In this document: piece after piece, positions 21,953 through 33,548 of the stretch | How positions within the stretch are numbered: position 1 is the first letter of the stretch | Layout: each line of letters opens with the position of its first letter | Source: Deinandra increscens subsp. villosa | Taxonomy: Eukaryota > Streptophyta > Magnoliopsida > Asterales > Asteraceae | Reading direction: 5' to 3' | Length of the DNA: 64,000 bases | Assembly (NCBI GenBank): GCA_039602395.1 | Contig: JBCNJP010000017.1 | Span: forward strand, 24,138,275 to 24,202,274 | The notes under the pieces: generated by a model | Told to the model about the DNA's origin: nothing | What the model saw: only the letters and a program-made list of their open reading frames with translations | The model's database searches: none | Position numbers and translations under genes: made by a program

Positions 21953-24619
21953 TCACATAAAATACGCTTTAAGGTGGACGGCATTCCAAGCTCTTGGCAG
22001 AGGTTCTCCTTCCATATTTACCAAACGGTATGCCCCCTTTCCTTCTTCAGAATCTATAAGGTAAAGGCCCTCCCACTTGGGTGCTAACTTCCCATCAGCA
22101 TGATTGGTAGTATTCTGGAAAGCCTTCCTCAAGACCAAGTCACCTACTTGGAATCTTCTTACCCTGGTGTTCTTGTTATAGGATTTTTCTATCCGCTGCT
22201 GATAAGATGCCATCCGGATTCTGGCCATATCTCTGAGCTCCTAACCGTTTCGAGATCCTGAAGGAGATTCTGGCTGTTGGTTTCAGGATCCTGGTAGTTG
22301 ACTCTGGCTGTAGGAAGTACCATCTCTGTAGGGATCACAGCTTCTGTCCCAAACACTAATGAGAATGGCGTTTGGCCAGTAGCATTCTTAGGTGTGGTTC
22401 TATCTGCCTAAAGGACATATGGTAGCTCCTCAGCCCATTTCCCTTTCTTGGAGCCCAGCTTCTTCTTGAGGTTGTTGATTATGATCTTCTTGCTGGATTT
22501 CGCCTGTCCATTAGCCTGAGGGTGGACAGGTGTTGAAGTGATCATCTTGATGCCCTAGCTTTCACAAAAGCTTTTAGTTCTCTTGCCGATAAACTGGGAG
22601 CCATTGTCGCATATGATTTCTGCTGGAATCCAAATCTGGTAAGGATGTTCCTTTTGATGAAGGATATCACTTCTTTCTCTCTCATTTGAACATAGGCTTC
22701 TGCTTCAATCCACTTGGAGAAGTAATCCGTCATGGCAAGCATAAATACCTTTCCTCCGGGAGCCTTTGGCAGCTTACCCACAATATCCATGCCCCACTTC
22801 ATGAATGGCCATAGGGATACTATATGATGCAGATGCTCAGCGAGTTGGTGGAGGATATTTCCATGCCTTTGACAAGCATCGCAGTTCTGTGAGAAGCTCG
22901 CGGCGTCCTTCTTCATAGTTGGCCAATAATATCCGAATCTGAGAACTTTATAGAACAGTGCCCTGCCCCCGGTATGGTTCCCACAATCTTCATTGTGGAT
23001 GTCTTCGAGAACCTCAAGAGCTTCTGACTTCTCTAGGCACCTTAGGTAGACACCTGCAAGAGATCTTCTATATAGGATATTATTAATAATAGTATAGGGT
23101 ACTACCTTTTTGCGAAAAGCTTTGGGGTTTTCCCCCTCGGGGATCTCCCCATCTTTGAGATACTTCCGAATCGAGTAAGTCCAGGATTCCTGAGCATTTT
23201 CAGGGTTCTCAACATCTGCATCTACATTATTGTCAACAGCATGAGCTTCCTGTTGAGTAAGTCCAGGATTCCTGAGCATCTTCAGGATTCTCAACATCTG
23301 CATCTGCATTATTGTCAACAGCCTGAGCTTCCTGTTGAGTTATCGCTGGCGTCAGGATGTGAGTTATTGGAATCTTGACATCCTCAGGGATCCTGAGCGA
23401 TGAAGCCAAGTTTGCCAAGGCATCGGCTTCTGCATTATCTTCTCTTGGTACCTACGAAATGTTAAAATTTTCGAAAAATAGAGATAATTTTTTAACAATT
23501 TCAAGATACTTGATCAGATTCTCCCCTCTCACTGCATAAGAGCCATTAAATTGGTTAGTCATTAAGAGAGAATCAACAAACACTTGTATGGACAGGATTC
23601 CCATATCCCTGGCCAGCTGTAATCCAGCAATTAAAGCTTCATACTCAGCTTCATTGTTAGTAGCCTGGAATTCACAGGATATGGATAGAGGTATTATGTC
23701 CCCCTGTGGCGATTTTAGCAGGATTCCCAGCCCTGTTCCTCTGACATTTGAGGAGCCGTCGGTATAGAGGATCCAGTCTTTTTCGAGCTTCTCAAGCTGC
23801 TGGACTTCCTTCTCAACTTCTGGTTCTATGTCGCTGCTGAAATCAGCCTCAAAGTCAGCCAAGGCTTGGGACTTGATTGATGTCCTTGGTTCATATTTGA
23901 TGTCGTAGGAACTTAGCTTGACTGCCCACTTAGCCATCCTTCCTGACATTTCCGGCTTCCTGAGAACTGCCTTGATAGGATAGTTAGACATGACAATTAT
24001 AGTATGGGTTTCAAGATAGTGTCTGAGTTTAGTGGAAGCCATTATAAGAGATAAAATTAACTTCTCGAGATAGGAGTACCTGGATTCTGCGTCTAGCAGA
24101 GTTTTACTTACATAATAGACCGGATGCTGCTGTCCTTAGTGATCTTTGACTAAGACAGCACTTATTGAGCTTCCGGATACAGCAAGATATAGATATAGCG
24201 GCTCCCCATCTTCAGGTTTCATCAGAAATGGAGCTTCTGACAGGTACTCTTTCAGGCTCTTCAGGGCTTCTTCATGTCTTTCAGCCCATTCAAAATTCTT
24301 GTTCTTCCTCAGAATCTCATAGAAATCCTTGCTCTTCTCTGAGGATCTTGAAATAATTCTGTTGAGCGCTGCAATCCTTCCTGTCAGTCTTTGAACTTCC
24401 TTTATATTCGAAAGAGATTTGAGGTTGAGAATTGCTTTAATCTGCTTAGGGCTTGCTTCGATCCCTCTCTCGGTTACCATGTAACCTAAGAACTTCCCAG
24501 CTCGCACCCCAAAGTGGCACTTGGAGGGGTTGAGCTTCATGTTGTAATGGTCAAGGATGTCAAAGGCAGTTTGGAGATCCCTGAAATGGTCTTGAACTCT
24601 CTTGGACTTCACCACCATA
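21953..24619 (-). pseudogene. Tat-type pol: RT end, RNase H, second RNase H, integrase
   Basis: The minus frame opens inside the reverse transcriptase (VVKSKRVQDHF, just after the YVDD box, which is missing). Then come HFGVRAGKFLGYMVTERGI, the RT-linked RNase H, and a second RNase H with its acidic residues visible (YTDGS, NNEAEYEAL, VFVDSLL, DNAEADALA; 23780-23420). Integrase follows: zinc-finger region (HNEDCGNH ... CDACQRHG), catalytic D in WGMDIVG, second D in ICDNGSQF, and the third motif in VHPQANGQA with the following Glu changed or lost. GDLVLRKAF and APKWEGLY form the C-terminal part, stop at 21953. Lesions: TAA at 24136, TAG at 23452, an 82-bp duplication shifting frame (23173-23336), a 1-nt deletion near 22630, and TAG codons near 22553, 22410 and 22243. 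Confidence 0.9.
23173..23336 (-). repeat. 82-bp tandem duplication inside pol
   Basis: GAGTAAGTCCAGGATTCCTG starts at 23173 and again at 23255, and the copies are nearly identical. It encodes the RNase H-integrase linker twice (DADVENPEDAQESWTYS and DADVENPENAQESWTYS). Since 82 is not a multiple of three, it breaks the frame. Confidence 0.92.
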
Positions 24620-24767
24620 TGTAACATCCCGTTTTTTTCTTTTGTTGGAAATATTCATTTAAATATCACGCTAATATTTAAGATGGAATATTAAAACCCT
24701 TAACTTGGTTAGAAATGTCATATGTGTGTAAATGTTAGGGTTTAATGTGTAAAAATTGTTGTTTTAT
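24620..24767 (+). mobile_element. Left edge of another LTR-like element
   Basis: The pol sequence stops at 24619 and TGTAACATCCCGTTTTTT follows, a start typical of plant gypsy LTRs (TGTAACACCCC). The rest runs into the assembly gap, so neither the end nor a target-site duplication can be checked. Confidence 0.4.
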
Positions 24768-25267
24768 NNNNNNNNNNNNNNNNNNNNNNNNNNNNNNNNN
24801 NNNNNNNNNNNNNNNNNNNNNNNNNNNNNNNNNNNNNNNNNNNNNNNNNNNNNNNNNNNNNNNNNNNNNNNNNNNNNNNNNNNNNNNNNNNNNNNNNNNN
24901 NNNNNNNNNNNNNNNNNNNNNNNNNNNNNNNNNNNNNNNNNNNNNNNNNNNNNNNNNNNNNNNNNNNNNNNNNNNNNNNNNNNNNNNNNNNNNNNNNNNN
25001 NNNNNNNNNNNNNNNNNNNNNNNNNNNNNNNNNNNNNNNNNNNNNNNNNNNNNNNNNNNNNNNNNNNNNNNNNNNNNNNNNNNNNNNNNNNNNNNNNNNN
25101 NNNNNNNNNNNNNNNNNNNNNNNNNNNNNNNNNNNNNNNNNNNNNNNNNNNNNNNNNNNNNNNNNNNNNNNNNNNNNNNNNNNNNNNNNNNNNNNNNNNN
25201 NNNNNNNNNNNNNNNNNNNNNNNNNNNNNNNNNNNNNNNNNNNNNNNNNNNNNNNNNNNNNNNNNNN
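24768..25267. other. Assembly gap, 500 N
   Basis: Exactly 500 undetermined bases, a round number that suggests a placeholder of unknown true length. Confidence 0.99.
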
Positions 25268-25408
25268 AACCGGTTAGAGTTTTAGGCTTTGAAAAACTGA
25301 TTTTGTTTAACCGATTTTTTATATATATAAAAAAAACAGGTTTAATCAACTTTGTTTTTTATTGGACCGGTTATTCAAAAACCAGTTACCCGATATCTCT
25401 GCACCTCT
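25268..25408. mobile_element. Right part of an AACCGGTT-rich hAT-type MITE
   Basis: ACCGGTT words, AAAAACCAGTT and an end in GCACCTCTA resemble the full MITE at 53205-53859 (end TGTACACCTCTA). The left end is in the gap, so the target duplication cannot be tested. Confidence 0.4.
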
Positions 25409-27386
25409 ACTTTAGCCCAACAGAGACATCCTTTCTTTATAGAGACCGGTTAACCGAAAATATTTGGTAACTTTTTTTTTTGTATAATAAAAAAATTTAA
25501 CAAGTTTTTTTTTATTTTTCATAATATCAATTATATATTTCTACTTACATTTTTAGAGCTACATTAATATTTAACTATAAAGTTCTCAAATATTTTGTTT
25601 ACCGTTTAATTGTTAATTATCTGTTTTAACTTATACATTATTCTTACAAGAAATCGCGTTAGGAAGTTTATTTAAAGGTTTTGAATTTATTTTATTTGTG
25701 AAGAGGATAGAGATTAATTATGTACTTTGGATTTTTTATGGACTGGATTAAAGCCACATCTTATCCTTTGTACTTCCCGCGGGTCGGTTCAAAATCCATA
25801 AGTGACCGCAAGACTACACGCGGGTCGGATCAGCTACGCGTGTCACTTACACGATGAAATGTGGTCCACACCCACTCTTTACATTCAATGCTAATTCCAG
25901 AAGAGTCCACCTCTAACGAACCAACAATTCGCATGAGGCTCCTGGCCACTCAGAATTCACCATGCAAAATGAATATTCACACCTAAAAGCATGTTCATGC
26001 ACCGTGCATCCCACGCGTTGACATCACTCAGGTGGACAAACTTTAATGATAAGTCTATAAATACTGGTTTAGCAAGTACCTTTCTTCTACATGCTCTCAC
26101 ACTGCAGTTTCTAGTTGATACTCTCCATAATCCCACAAACCCCACCTTCAAATTACCGATTCTCACGCCAGAGGGCCGTTGCAAGACCCTTCTCTCACTG
26201 TATTGCCCTAACGGTTTGTTTGGTGTACAGGATCACCTCACAATCCTCTCTCTGGTGACCAAAGAAGTATGTTCCAACATTAGTTGTTCGAAGAGCATTT
26301 AGAGTTTCGTGTAATCAAAGTTGACCCATTTAACCTTGTTCTCTTCAATTTGCTGTTTTGAACGCATTTTTCTTAAAACCATTTCTTCATAACTATTGAA
26401 AACGTCACGTCGTGTAGAACCAAAATATAATAATATAGTGGTAAACCGTGAGAAAAAAAATAATTTATGAGGACTAACCCGTATTGGGACAAATGGAAAA
26501 ATATTTTTAAATAGTCCTTTTTTATTTACTCAAACAAATCAAATACATGATGTAAGCCGACAAAATTAATTAATTGCATATTTCTTCAACTTCAAAATTT
26601 TATTGCATATTTACATTCCCTTAATTTTTATTTGATTGACCGGCACGTCCTAAAGAGAAGCTCATACGTTAGTCACACCACCTTTTATTTTATTTATAAA
26701 GAGGAAACTCATCGTAATGAAAAAAATCAAGATCAGGATAGTACCTATTACTTTAAAAGCTCCAAACTTAACCATCATTCTTTATGTCTAAAATGAAATA
26801 AATAGTTCTAATAGTTACATTAAAATTTAGTCACAAATTTTCACCTCACTTTTGGATCATAAATTCATGATTATAATCATCAGGACTTATTGCTGGGCCA
26901 AAGTCAAATGGGTACTACACTCACAAGGCCCAAGTAGAAGTCATACACAGAACATGGAGAACTATTTATATAATTTAGATAAATATTCTATTTTTAAAAG
27001 TTACATTTTAAATTTTATTTAACTTTTCATATTTTATTCTTCATCTTTATTTTTATCTTTATCTTTATCTCGATCAAAAATACTTATTTTATTATTATTT
27101 CTCTCTCATACACACTCATAAAATTTATAGAGTTTGATTAATAGTGATCACTATGTTTAGAGAATCAATTCGTCAAACCTTATATTTAGATATAAAGATT
27201 ATAATAAAGATGAAAATAAGAATATATGATAATTTTAAAGATAAAGTTAAAAAAAAATTATTTATGAATACTCTAAGCAACACATCAAACTAATTAGGTT
27301 GAACTCATTTTTTTTAATTAACAAATTGTGTGTATAATACAAACCAGTGGTGGTACTATTCATATCAACCACTGGCTTTTATAACA
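25409..27386. other. Intergenic DNA without a recognisable gene
   Basis: AT-rich. A good TATA box (CTATAAATA) at 26055-26063 lies before an ORF at 25991-26302 that resembles nothing I know, so a promoter or LTR remnant is possible here. Nothing else identified. Confidence 0.35.
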
Positions 27387-29690
27387 AGATGTTTACCTCC
27401 CCGCGCGTTGTTGCGGTGTTGAAATTGTATACTGAACGAAAGTAAAAAAAAAAGTTAAAGTGGTATAAAACGTAAAAGTTTAAAAGTCTTGTGGTGAAAG
27501 TATAAAACTATAGAAGTATACTAAAAACGAAAGTAGAAAAGTTAAAAGTTTTGTGGCCAAAATGGAAGACAAAAAACTTAAAACAAAAAAAAAATCTTAA
27601 AACTTAGAGGGTTAAAAAATTAAGGAGTCTAAAACGTAAAAATCTAAAAGTCTTGTGGTGAAAGTATAAAACTATAAAAATATACTAAGTTAAGTAGTAT
27701 AAAACGTAAAAGTTTAAAAGTCTCGTTGTGAAAGTATAAAACTATAAAAGTATACTAAAAACAAAAGTAGAAAAATTAAAAGTTTCGTGGCTAAAGTTGA
27801 AGACAACAAAATTTAAAACAAAAAAAAGTTCAAAAGTTAGAGGGTAAAAAAGTTAAGGATTATAAAACGTAAAAGTCTAAAAGTCTTGTAGCGAAAGTAT
27901 AAAATTATAAAAATATACTAAAAACGAAAGTAGAAAAGTTAAAAGTTTCGTGGTCAAAATATAAGACAACAAAACTTAAAACAAAAAAAAAATTTTAAAA
28001 GTTAAACGGTACAAAACGTAAAAGTATAAAACATATGTGGCCAAACTATGAAAATCAAAAGTTTACTATCTCGTTAAAAAAGAAGAAAAAAATTTGTAAA
28101 AGCTTAGGGTAGAAATCGTCAAAACATTAAAGTGTTGTGACCAAAGTTAGAAAAATAAAAAGTACACTATTTATGTACCAAATTTCATTATATAATAACG
28201 AGATGTTTACCCACCCCGCGCGTTGCTGCGGGGTTGAATTTGTATACTGAACGAAAGTAAAAAAAGTTAAATGGTATAAAACGTAAAAGTTTAAAAGTCT
28301 CGTGATGAAAGTTTAAAACTATAGAAGTATATTAAAAGCGAAAGTAAAAAAAATTAAAAGTTCTCGTGCCCAAAGTAGAAGACAAAAAAACTTAAAACAA
28401 AAAAGAGAACTTTAAAAGTTAAAGTATTAAAAATTTAAGCAGTATAAAACGTAAAAGTCTAAAAGTCTTGTGGTGAAAGTATAAAACTATAAAAGTATAT
28501 TAAAAACGAAAGTATAAAGGTTAAAAGTTTTGTGGCCAAAGTAGAATACAACAAAACTTAAAACAAAAAAAAATTAGAAGTTAGAGGGTAAAAAGGTTTA
28601 GGGGTATAAAACGTAAAAATTTAACAGTCTTGTAGTGAAAGTATAAAACTATAAAAGTATACTAAAAACGAAAGTAGAAAAGTTAAAAGTTTTGTGACCA
28701 AAATAGAAGACAACAAAACTTAAAATAAAATAAAACTTTAAAAGTTAGACGTTACAAAACGTAAGAGTATGAAACAATGTGGCCAAACTATGCAAACTAA
28801 AAGTTTACTATTTCGTTAAAAAGAAAAAAAACAAATCGTAAAAGTTTAGGGGTAAAAGCGTCAAAGCACCAAAGTTGTGGTCTAAGTGCTAATAAAAACA
28901 AAATTTAATAAGGACCATAAAGGCTAAATAAAACAAAAAGTTGTGGTCTAAGTGCTAATAAAAACAAAATGTGGTGGTCAAATTGCAAAAAGTAAAAAGA
29001 CCGCGAAAGTAAAAAAATTAAAAGTTCCGTGCCCAAAGTAGAAGACAAAAAAACTTAAAACAAAAAAGAGAACTTTAAAAATTAAAGTATTAAAAAATTA
29101 AGCAGTATAAAACGTAAAAGTCTAAAAGTCTTGTGGTGAAAGTATAAAACTATAAAAGTATATTAAAAACGAAAGTATAAAGGTTAAAAGTTTTGTGGCC
29201 AAAGTAGAAGACAACAAAACTTAAAACAAAACAAAATTTAGAAGTTAGAGGGTAAAAAAGTTTAGGGGTATAAAACGTAAAAATTTAACAGTCTTGTAGT
29301 GAAAATATAAAACTATAAAAGTATACTAAAAACGAAAGTAGAAAAGTTAAAAGTTTTGTGACCAAAATAGAAGACAACAAAACTTAAAATAAAATAAAAC
29401 TTTAAAAGTTAGACGTTACAAAACGTAAGAGTATGAAACAATGTGGCCAAACTATGCAAACTAAAAGTTTACCATTTCGTTAAAAAGAAAAAAAAACAAA
29501 TCGTAAAAGTTTAGGGGTAAAAGCGTCAAAGCACCAAAGTTGTGGTCTAAGTGCTAATAAAAACAAAATTTAATAAGGATCATGAAGGCTAAATAAAACA
29601 AAAAGTTGTGGTCTAAGTGCTAATAAAAACATTAAAGTGTTGTGGCTCAAAGTTAGCAAAAAGTAAAAAGTACCACTATTTAACTGTACC
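27387..29690. repeat. AT-rich repeat field with GC-rich hairpin motif and a ~663-bp duplication
   Basis: Composed of a recurring block (GTATAAAACGTAAAAGTCTA, AAAGTATAAAACTATAAAAG, ACGAAAGTAGAAAAGTTAAA, GACAACAAAACTTAAAACAA) repeated about ten times with variation. Two copies start with a hairpin motif, CCCCGCGCGTTGCTGCGGGG at 28216-28235 and a decayed form near 27402. The block from about 28340 recurs at about 29003 with an offset of 663 and very few changes, a recent tandem duplication. No coding capacity. Confidence 0.85.
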
Positions 29691-30570
29691 AATTTCCATT
29701 GTATATATATATAATAAATATATAGGGGGAGGCGCTAAAAGACAAATCAAAAGTATATATATATATATTGTAAAAAAATACCTGTTATTGTTATGTGTAT
29801 TGTTATCTATAATTTATAAAGTCTTTATACTCTCTTAATGTGTTGTTACCTATTCAATTTATTTACGTCATGATGTAAAATTTATTCAAAACTGAGCAGT
29901 TCTACCTTTCTATGTAAATTTTGTTCAAAATCGATATGTTTTCCCTTTATTTCTTTCACTTAAAGCTCGTTTTTACGGTCCGACCTTATCTTGATTTCGA
30001 AATATACTATTGCGACGTATTTTGTAATCTACGTTTCGATATATAAAACCGAGTATCAATAACATTATACCTATTTACGTACTTAACCACATATAAAACT
30101 CATCGAACTCGTGATACTTAAATTAGTGGTTAATTACATTGAAATGTAAACTATAGGTTAACTCATTCTTATGATTCCATAAGCATAATGAAATTGAGTC
30201 AAAAAGCAAAATAAAAAAGAAAAGAAAAAAAAGAAAAGAGAAGGCACAACATATTCTTGGGGTGAAGTAATCTTGATATAGTTTTGTGGAAAAGTTAAAG
30301 AAAATGACATCTCCGTTGACTTTATGGAGTCAAACTTCATGTTGTGACATTTGACTTGACCCTTCTTCATAAGCATCCAGAGAATACATACGTGTGTATG
30401 TATGTATATATATTCCAAGTTTAAGATCCATTTATATGATTCTGATATATAGCCAGTATATATATAGGTTGATTCCAAAATCTAAAACTCAAAATTTAAA
30501 ATCTTGTATTCTTCTTCTTTTAACTTTCAAAGTCGTCATAGCATCTTGAAATATTGTCCTAAATAATTAA

Positions 30571-30628
<58 letters not shown>

Positions 30629-31404
30629 CACTAAAATAAAAAGTTACTATAAGTTGTTTATTCCACACATCCAGAATGAAGCTTCTATAAGAGGTTAGGT
30701 TTGTGATTGTTAATAGAGTTCCCTACGTATTTATGCTTTTTTTCCATCTTTCAGATTTTTGATTGATTTATTCATACATGTCCAGAAATGAAAACATATA
30801 TCGATTCTATTCGCGCTGGTTTGTGTATAAGACGTCTGTAATTTAAACGCTATCTTTCTACACGTTTGTATATTGAAAATCAATTTCTTCCAACGCATCT
30901 CTATATCCCAATCAATCTTAAAGAACAAATTATATCCGTAACACCCTAGACAAATCTAATATCGCTCGTAAACATAAGAGATTTTTTGTTCATAAGGAAT
31001 GTCCCGCCTTAAATATCATGAACACGTTTAGAGCACGTTAGGTGTGATGAAAGGAGAACTCCACAGCCAAACATGCTTATGTGAGAACTATCCAGGGATA
31101 ATTCGCTCATGCAATCAAAAGCAAAATCATGAGCTCATGGTATGATAGGTCATTTAAATTTAAAAGATAAAACTTGTTTTCTCCTTATGCTAAAATGGGT
31201 CGAGTTATCTTGAAAACTCTAACTATTCTAAGAAATCGAGTGAGGATGCGAGGCCATTAGATTTGTTATTAAGTTCTAAATAAGAGGAGCTATGTAATTT
31301 TTTTCTTCTTCATCTTCTTTTTTTGTTTGAATTATTTTTCTTCTAACAATTTAATTTTTTTTCTTTCTTTTTAAATAAACCAAAATAGGCTAAATAAGCC
31401 TAAA
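29691..31404. other. Intergenic DNA with TA microsatellites
   Basis: TA runs at about 29702-29725 and 30571-30625. No gene, RNA gene or transposon end recognised. Confidence 0.4.
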
Positions 31405-31411
31405 ACAAAAA

Positions 31412-32998
31412 TCACCCCAACATGCAAGGGAGGCGAGCAACAAGTTGCGCCGCCAAACCTTTCTGAATAGCAAAACTAAGCCATGTGAAAACAACATTCA
31501 TAGAACCGGGAGTCACAACATTACCATGCATGACCCGTTGGACTCTATTTAGAGTTACGAAAGGCCTCAGGGGCGAAGAACCAAAATGTGTCAAAAGCAA
31601 AAGGAGCAAACACATGTTGATTTTCAAGACACACTTTCTCGTGCTTGATCACTTTTCCCGTAGCAGCTTCAGAAGCCGCATGACCCATCTTGAACTCACC
31701 ACACCCAAGCCCACAAGGGGGGAGAGCCCAGCTAGATCCAAGCATGCGTCACCCCCCCCCCTCCATCCAAAGACCAAGATGTCTCTCGGTCTAAGAGTTG
31801 AATGCCCATCAGATGGGTCCGTCAGGATGTTGACCGGAGCTTCCTTCTTAGCCGAAATCCATGCGTGCTTGAATATGTCAAAGAGAGCATTCCTAACCAA
31901 GTCGTGTCAATATATGAAACCGAGGAGCTCTCTACAATGGACGACATGCTCCCTAAACAAATCCAAGCACGCCTTGCGACAAACGGGGCATTTCCCATCT
32001 GCCGGGAAAATGGAATCATAAGGCTGTATTTGAGAATAACACGGTATTCCATGGGTGACATGTGCTGGCCTAACCCGTCAATAGGGATAGCCCGGAGGAA
32101 ATCTTGGGCATGTGGCGCTAGTAGACATCTAAAAACGGCTTTTTATCTGGCGGTCATGTCAAATTGCGTTTCCATCTCATGCACAATTTTACCAAAAAAA
32201 GGCACTCGTCAAAACTTTTTGGGTCTATGCCACAAATCCTACTTCCCCTCAAAATATGATCTTGAAGCACCCAAGACTGCGCCCCTTGATGCCACAAATG
32301 CATAAAAGGAAGCCTTGACTGCTGAATATAATCCAAGCCCTCCGCACCTGATAGGTAACGAAGCGAGCCGCCATTGGAGATCCTCAAAGAAGGGACCCCG
32401 CAAACCACCATATTCTCGATTGTCGTGCGCATCTCTTTATTAGAAAAGGAGTCAGATCATGTGTAAAGGGGGATATGTCCTTAAACCAAAGAAGAGCTTG
32501 GTTATACCCATACATGAGTGCAACAGGATAAGTTTGCTCTGTGGGTCCCCCAGCTTGGGGAGAAGGCGGATCATATCAACAGCGTCGGAAGCTCTTTTCG
32601 TAGCCAGACCTTGGATAAAGTCTACATCTCTGTTGACAGTCCCCCCCCCCCCCCCAAGAGTTTCATTCCCAAGGGAGGTCTACCAATGACCTCTGGAAAA
32701 AGACCCGCACGGGACTTCCTGACGTCGCAAGAAGGCCAAAAGAGCTCAGTCTTTATAATGTTGAGTTCAATCCCCAAAGAAGGACCCATGTCCCTAATGA
32801 TGTCTAGCACTTTGGCAACCTCCCTAGAATCCCCAATAATGGTCCCGTCATTGAGATACCAGGCATGAAGGAGAAGGGGGTGCAAAACGAGTGCAAAGAG
32901 GAGGGGGCCCAGCGGACCACCTTGTTGAACTCCCGTAGTGGACCACATATAATCATCCCCGAGATATAGTCTGGCAGGTTGCCCATATAAGAATTCAA
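31412..32998 (-). pseudogene. Broken reverse transcriptase-like gene
   Basis: On the minus strand: GVQQGGPLGPLLFALVLHPL, then AWYLNDGTIIGD, IELNIIKTELFWP and PPLGMKLLGG. A C-terminal region follows in shifted frames (AQSWVLQDHILRG, ARRAWICLGSM, HSTLRPRDILVFGW, then TWLSFAIQKGLAAQLVARL). This is a reverse-transcriptase family dispersed in plant genomes whose members read GVQQGDPLGPLLF and YLDDGT. The catalytic YLDD is YLND here (changed codon at 32850-32852), and there are many frameshifts plus a run of 16 C at about 32641. Which retroelement clade it comes from I cannot say. Non-functional. Confidence 0.78.
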
Positions 32999-33000
32999 CC

Positions 33001-33251
33001 GAAGACGATTTTTAGGCTCATCATACTTTACATTTTTCTAGCTACTTTAGCCCACTATAACTAAAAGATTTAAATAGATTTTATGGAATATTAAATGTTT
33101 CATAATATAATGAATTATATCGTCCAGCCTATGCTTATGGCCTCTGTTGGGGTCGTGTCTCCTTTGCAACCAGGCGGCAAGAAATGAGTTCAAAGTATTT
33201 TGTGTAAACACATGCTTAATACTGGTACTTAGGAGCATATTATGAATGTGA
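33001..33251. other. Flank of LTR element, nothing recognised
   Basis: Ends with the TGTGA target site (33247-33251) of the next element. Confidence 0.5.
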
Positions 33252-33533
33252 TGTTGGCCTTTATTGATCAAGTTTGATACAAAGTTACGGGTAAATTTGT
33301 AATTACTTGAAAGTATAGTTTAGTATCTTTGTGTATTTGTTATTAGTTCAGGGGTTGTAAGTGTCATTTATAAAGTTTACAACCGCAATGTCATGTATAT
33401 ACATATTGATGTATATGCAGATTGTATGTAATCGAATGTGATATTCGATCAAAAATTATGCTTTCCTCTCAATCGTGTTCATTTTGTGTTCTTGATGATT
33501 CGATGATTGATTCGCGATCCGTAGGTACCAATA
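33252..33533 (+). repeat. 5' LTR of the outer element (282 bp)
   Basis: Pairs with 43693-43983; shared words include AGTATAGTTTAGTATCTTTG and TTCAGGGGTTGTAAGTGTCA. Ends unusually in TA rather than CA if the 5-bp target duplication is read strictly. Confidence 0.9.
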
Positions 33534-33535
33534 AA

Positions 33536-33548
33536 TGGTATCAGAGCC
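33536..33548 (+). other. Primer-binding site, initiator-Met tRNA type
   Basis: TGGTATCAGAGCC, two bases after the 5' LTR. Confidence 0.92.

Larger units (their letters stand above)
17869..24619 (-). mobile_element. Ty3/gypsy Tat-type retrotransposon, 5' truncated, with antisense ORF
   Basis: Reading on the minus strand: 3' part of pol (reverse transcriptase end, RNase H, second RNase H, integrase; 24619-21953), about 1.45 kb non-coding, an ORF in the opposite direction (18795-20499), a purine tract and a 3' LTR (18513-17869). Two RNase H domains and an extra ORF between pol and the 3' LTR, in antisense, are known traits of Tat-lineage elements such as Retand and Grande. The 5' part is cut off at 24620, where a sequence starting TGTAACATCCCG begins, followed by the assembly gap. 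Confidence 0.8.

Noticed and set aside
24735..25470. Three long ORFs over the N gap
   Set aside because: They consist of undetermined residues; no sequence supports them.
25991..26302. 103-residue ORF behind a TATA box
   Set aside because: No domain, odd start position relative to the TATA box, and no homologue I recognise; kept only as a remark in the region entry.
27387..29690. CRISPR-like or centromeric array
   Set aside because: Units are irregular in length with no constant spacer, in plant nuclear DNA; better read as a decayed repeat field.
31749..31763. Runs of 10-20 C (also near 32641, 54709 and 62296) as G-quadruplex signals
   Set aside because: They are plain homopolymers in or beside dead elements, more likely slippage or sequencing length errors.
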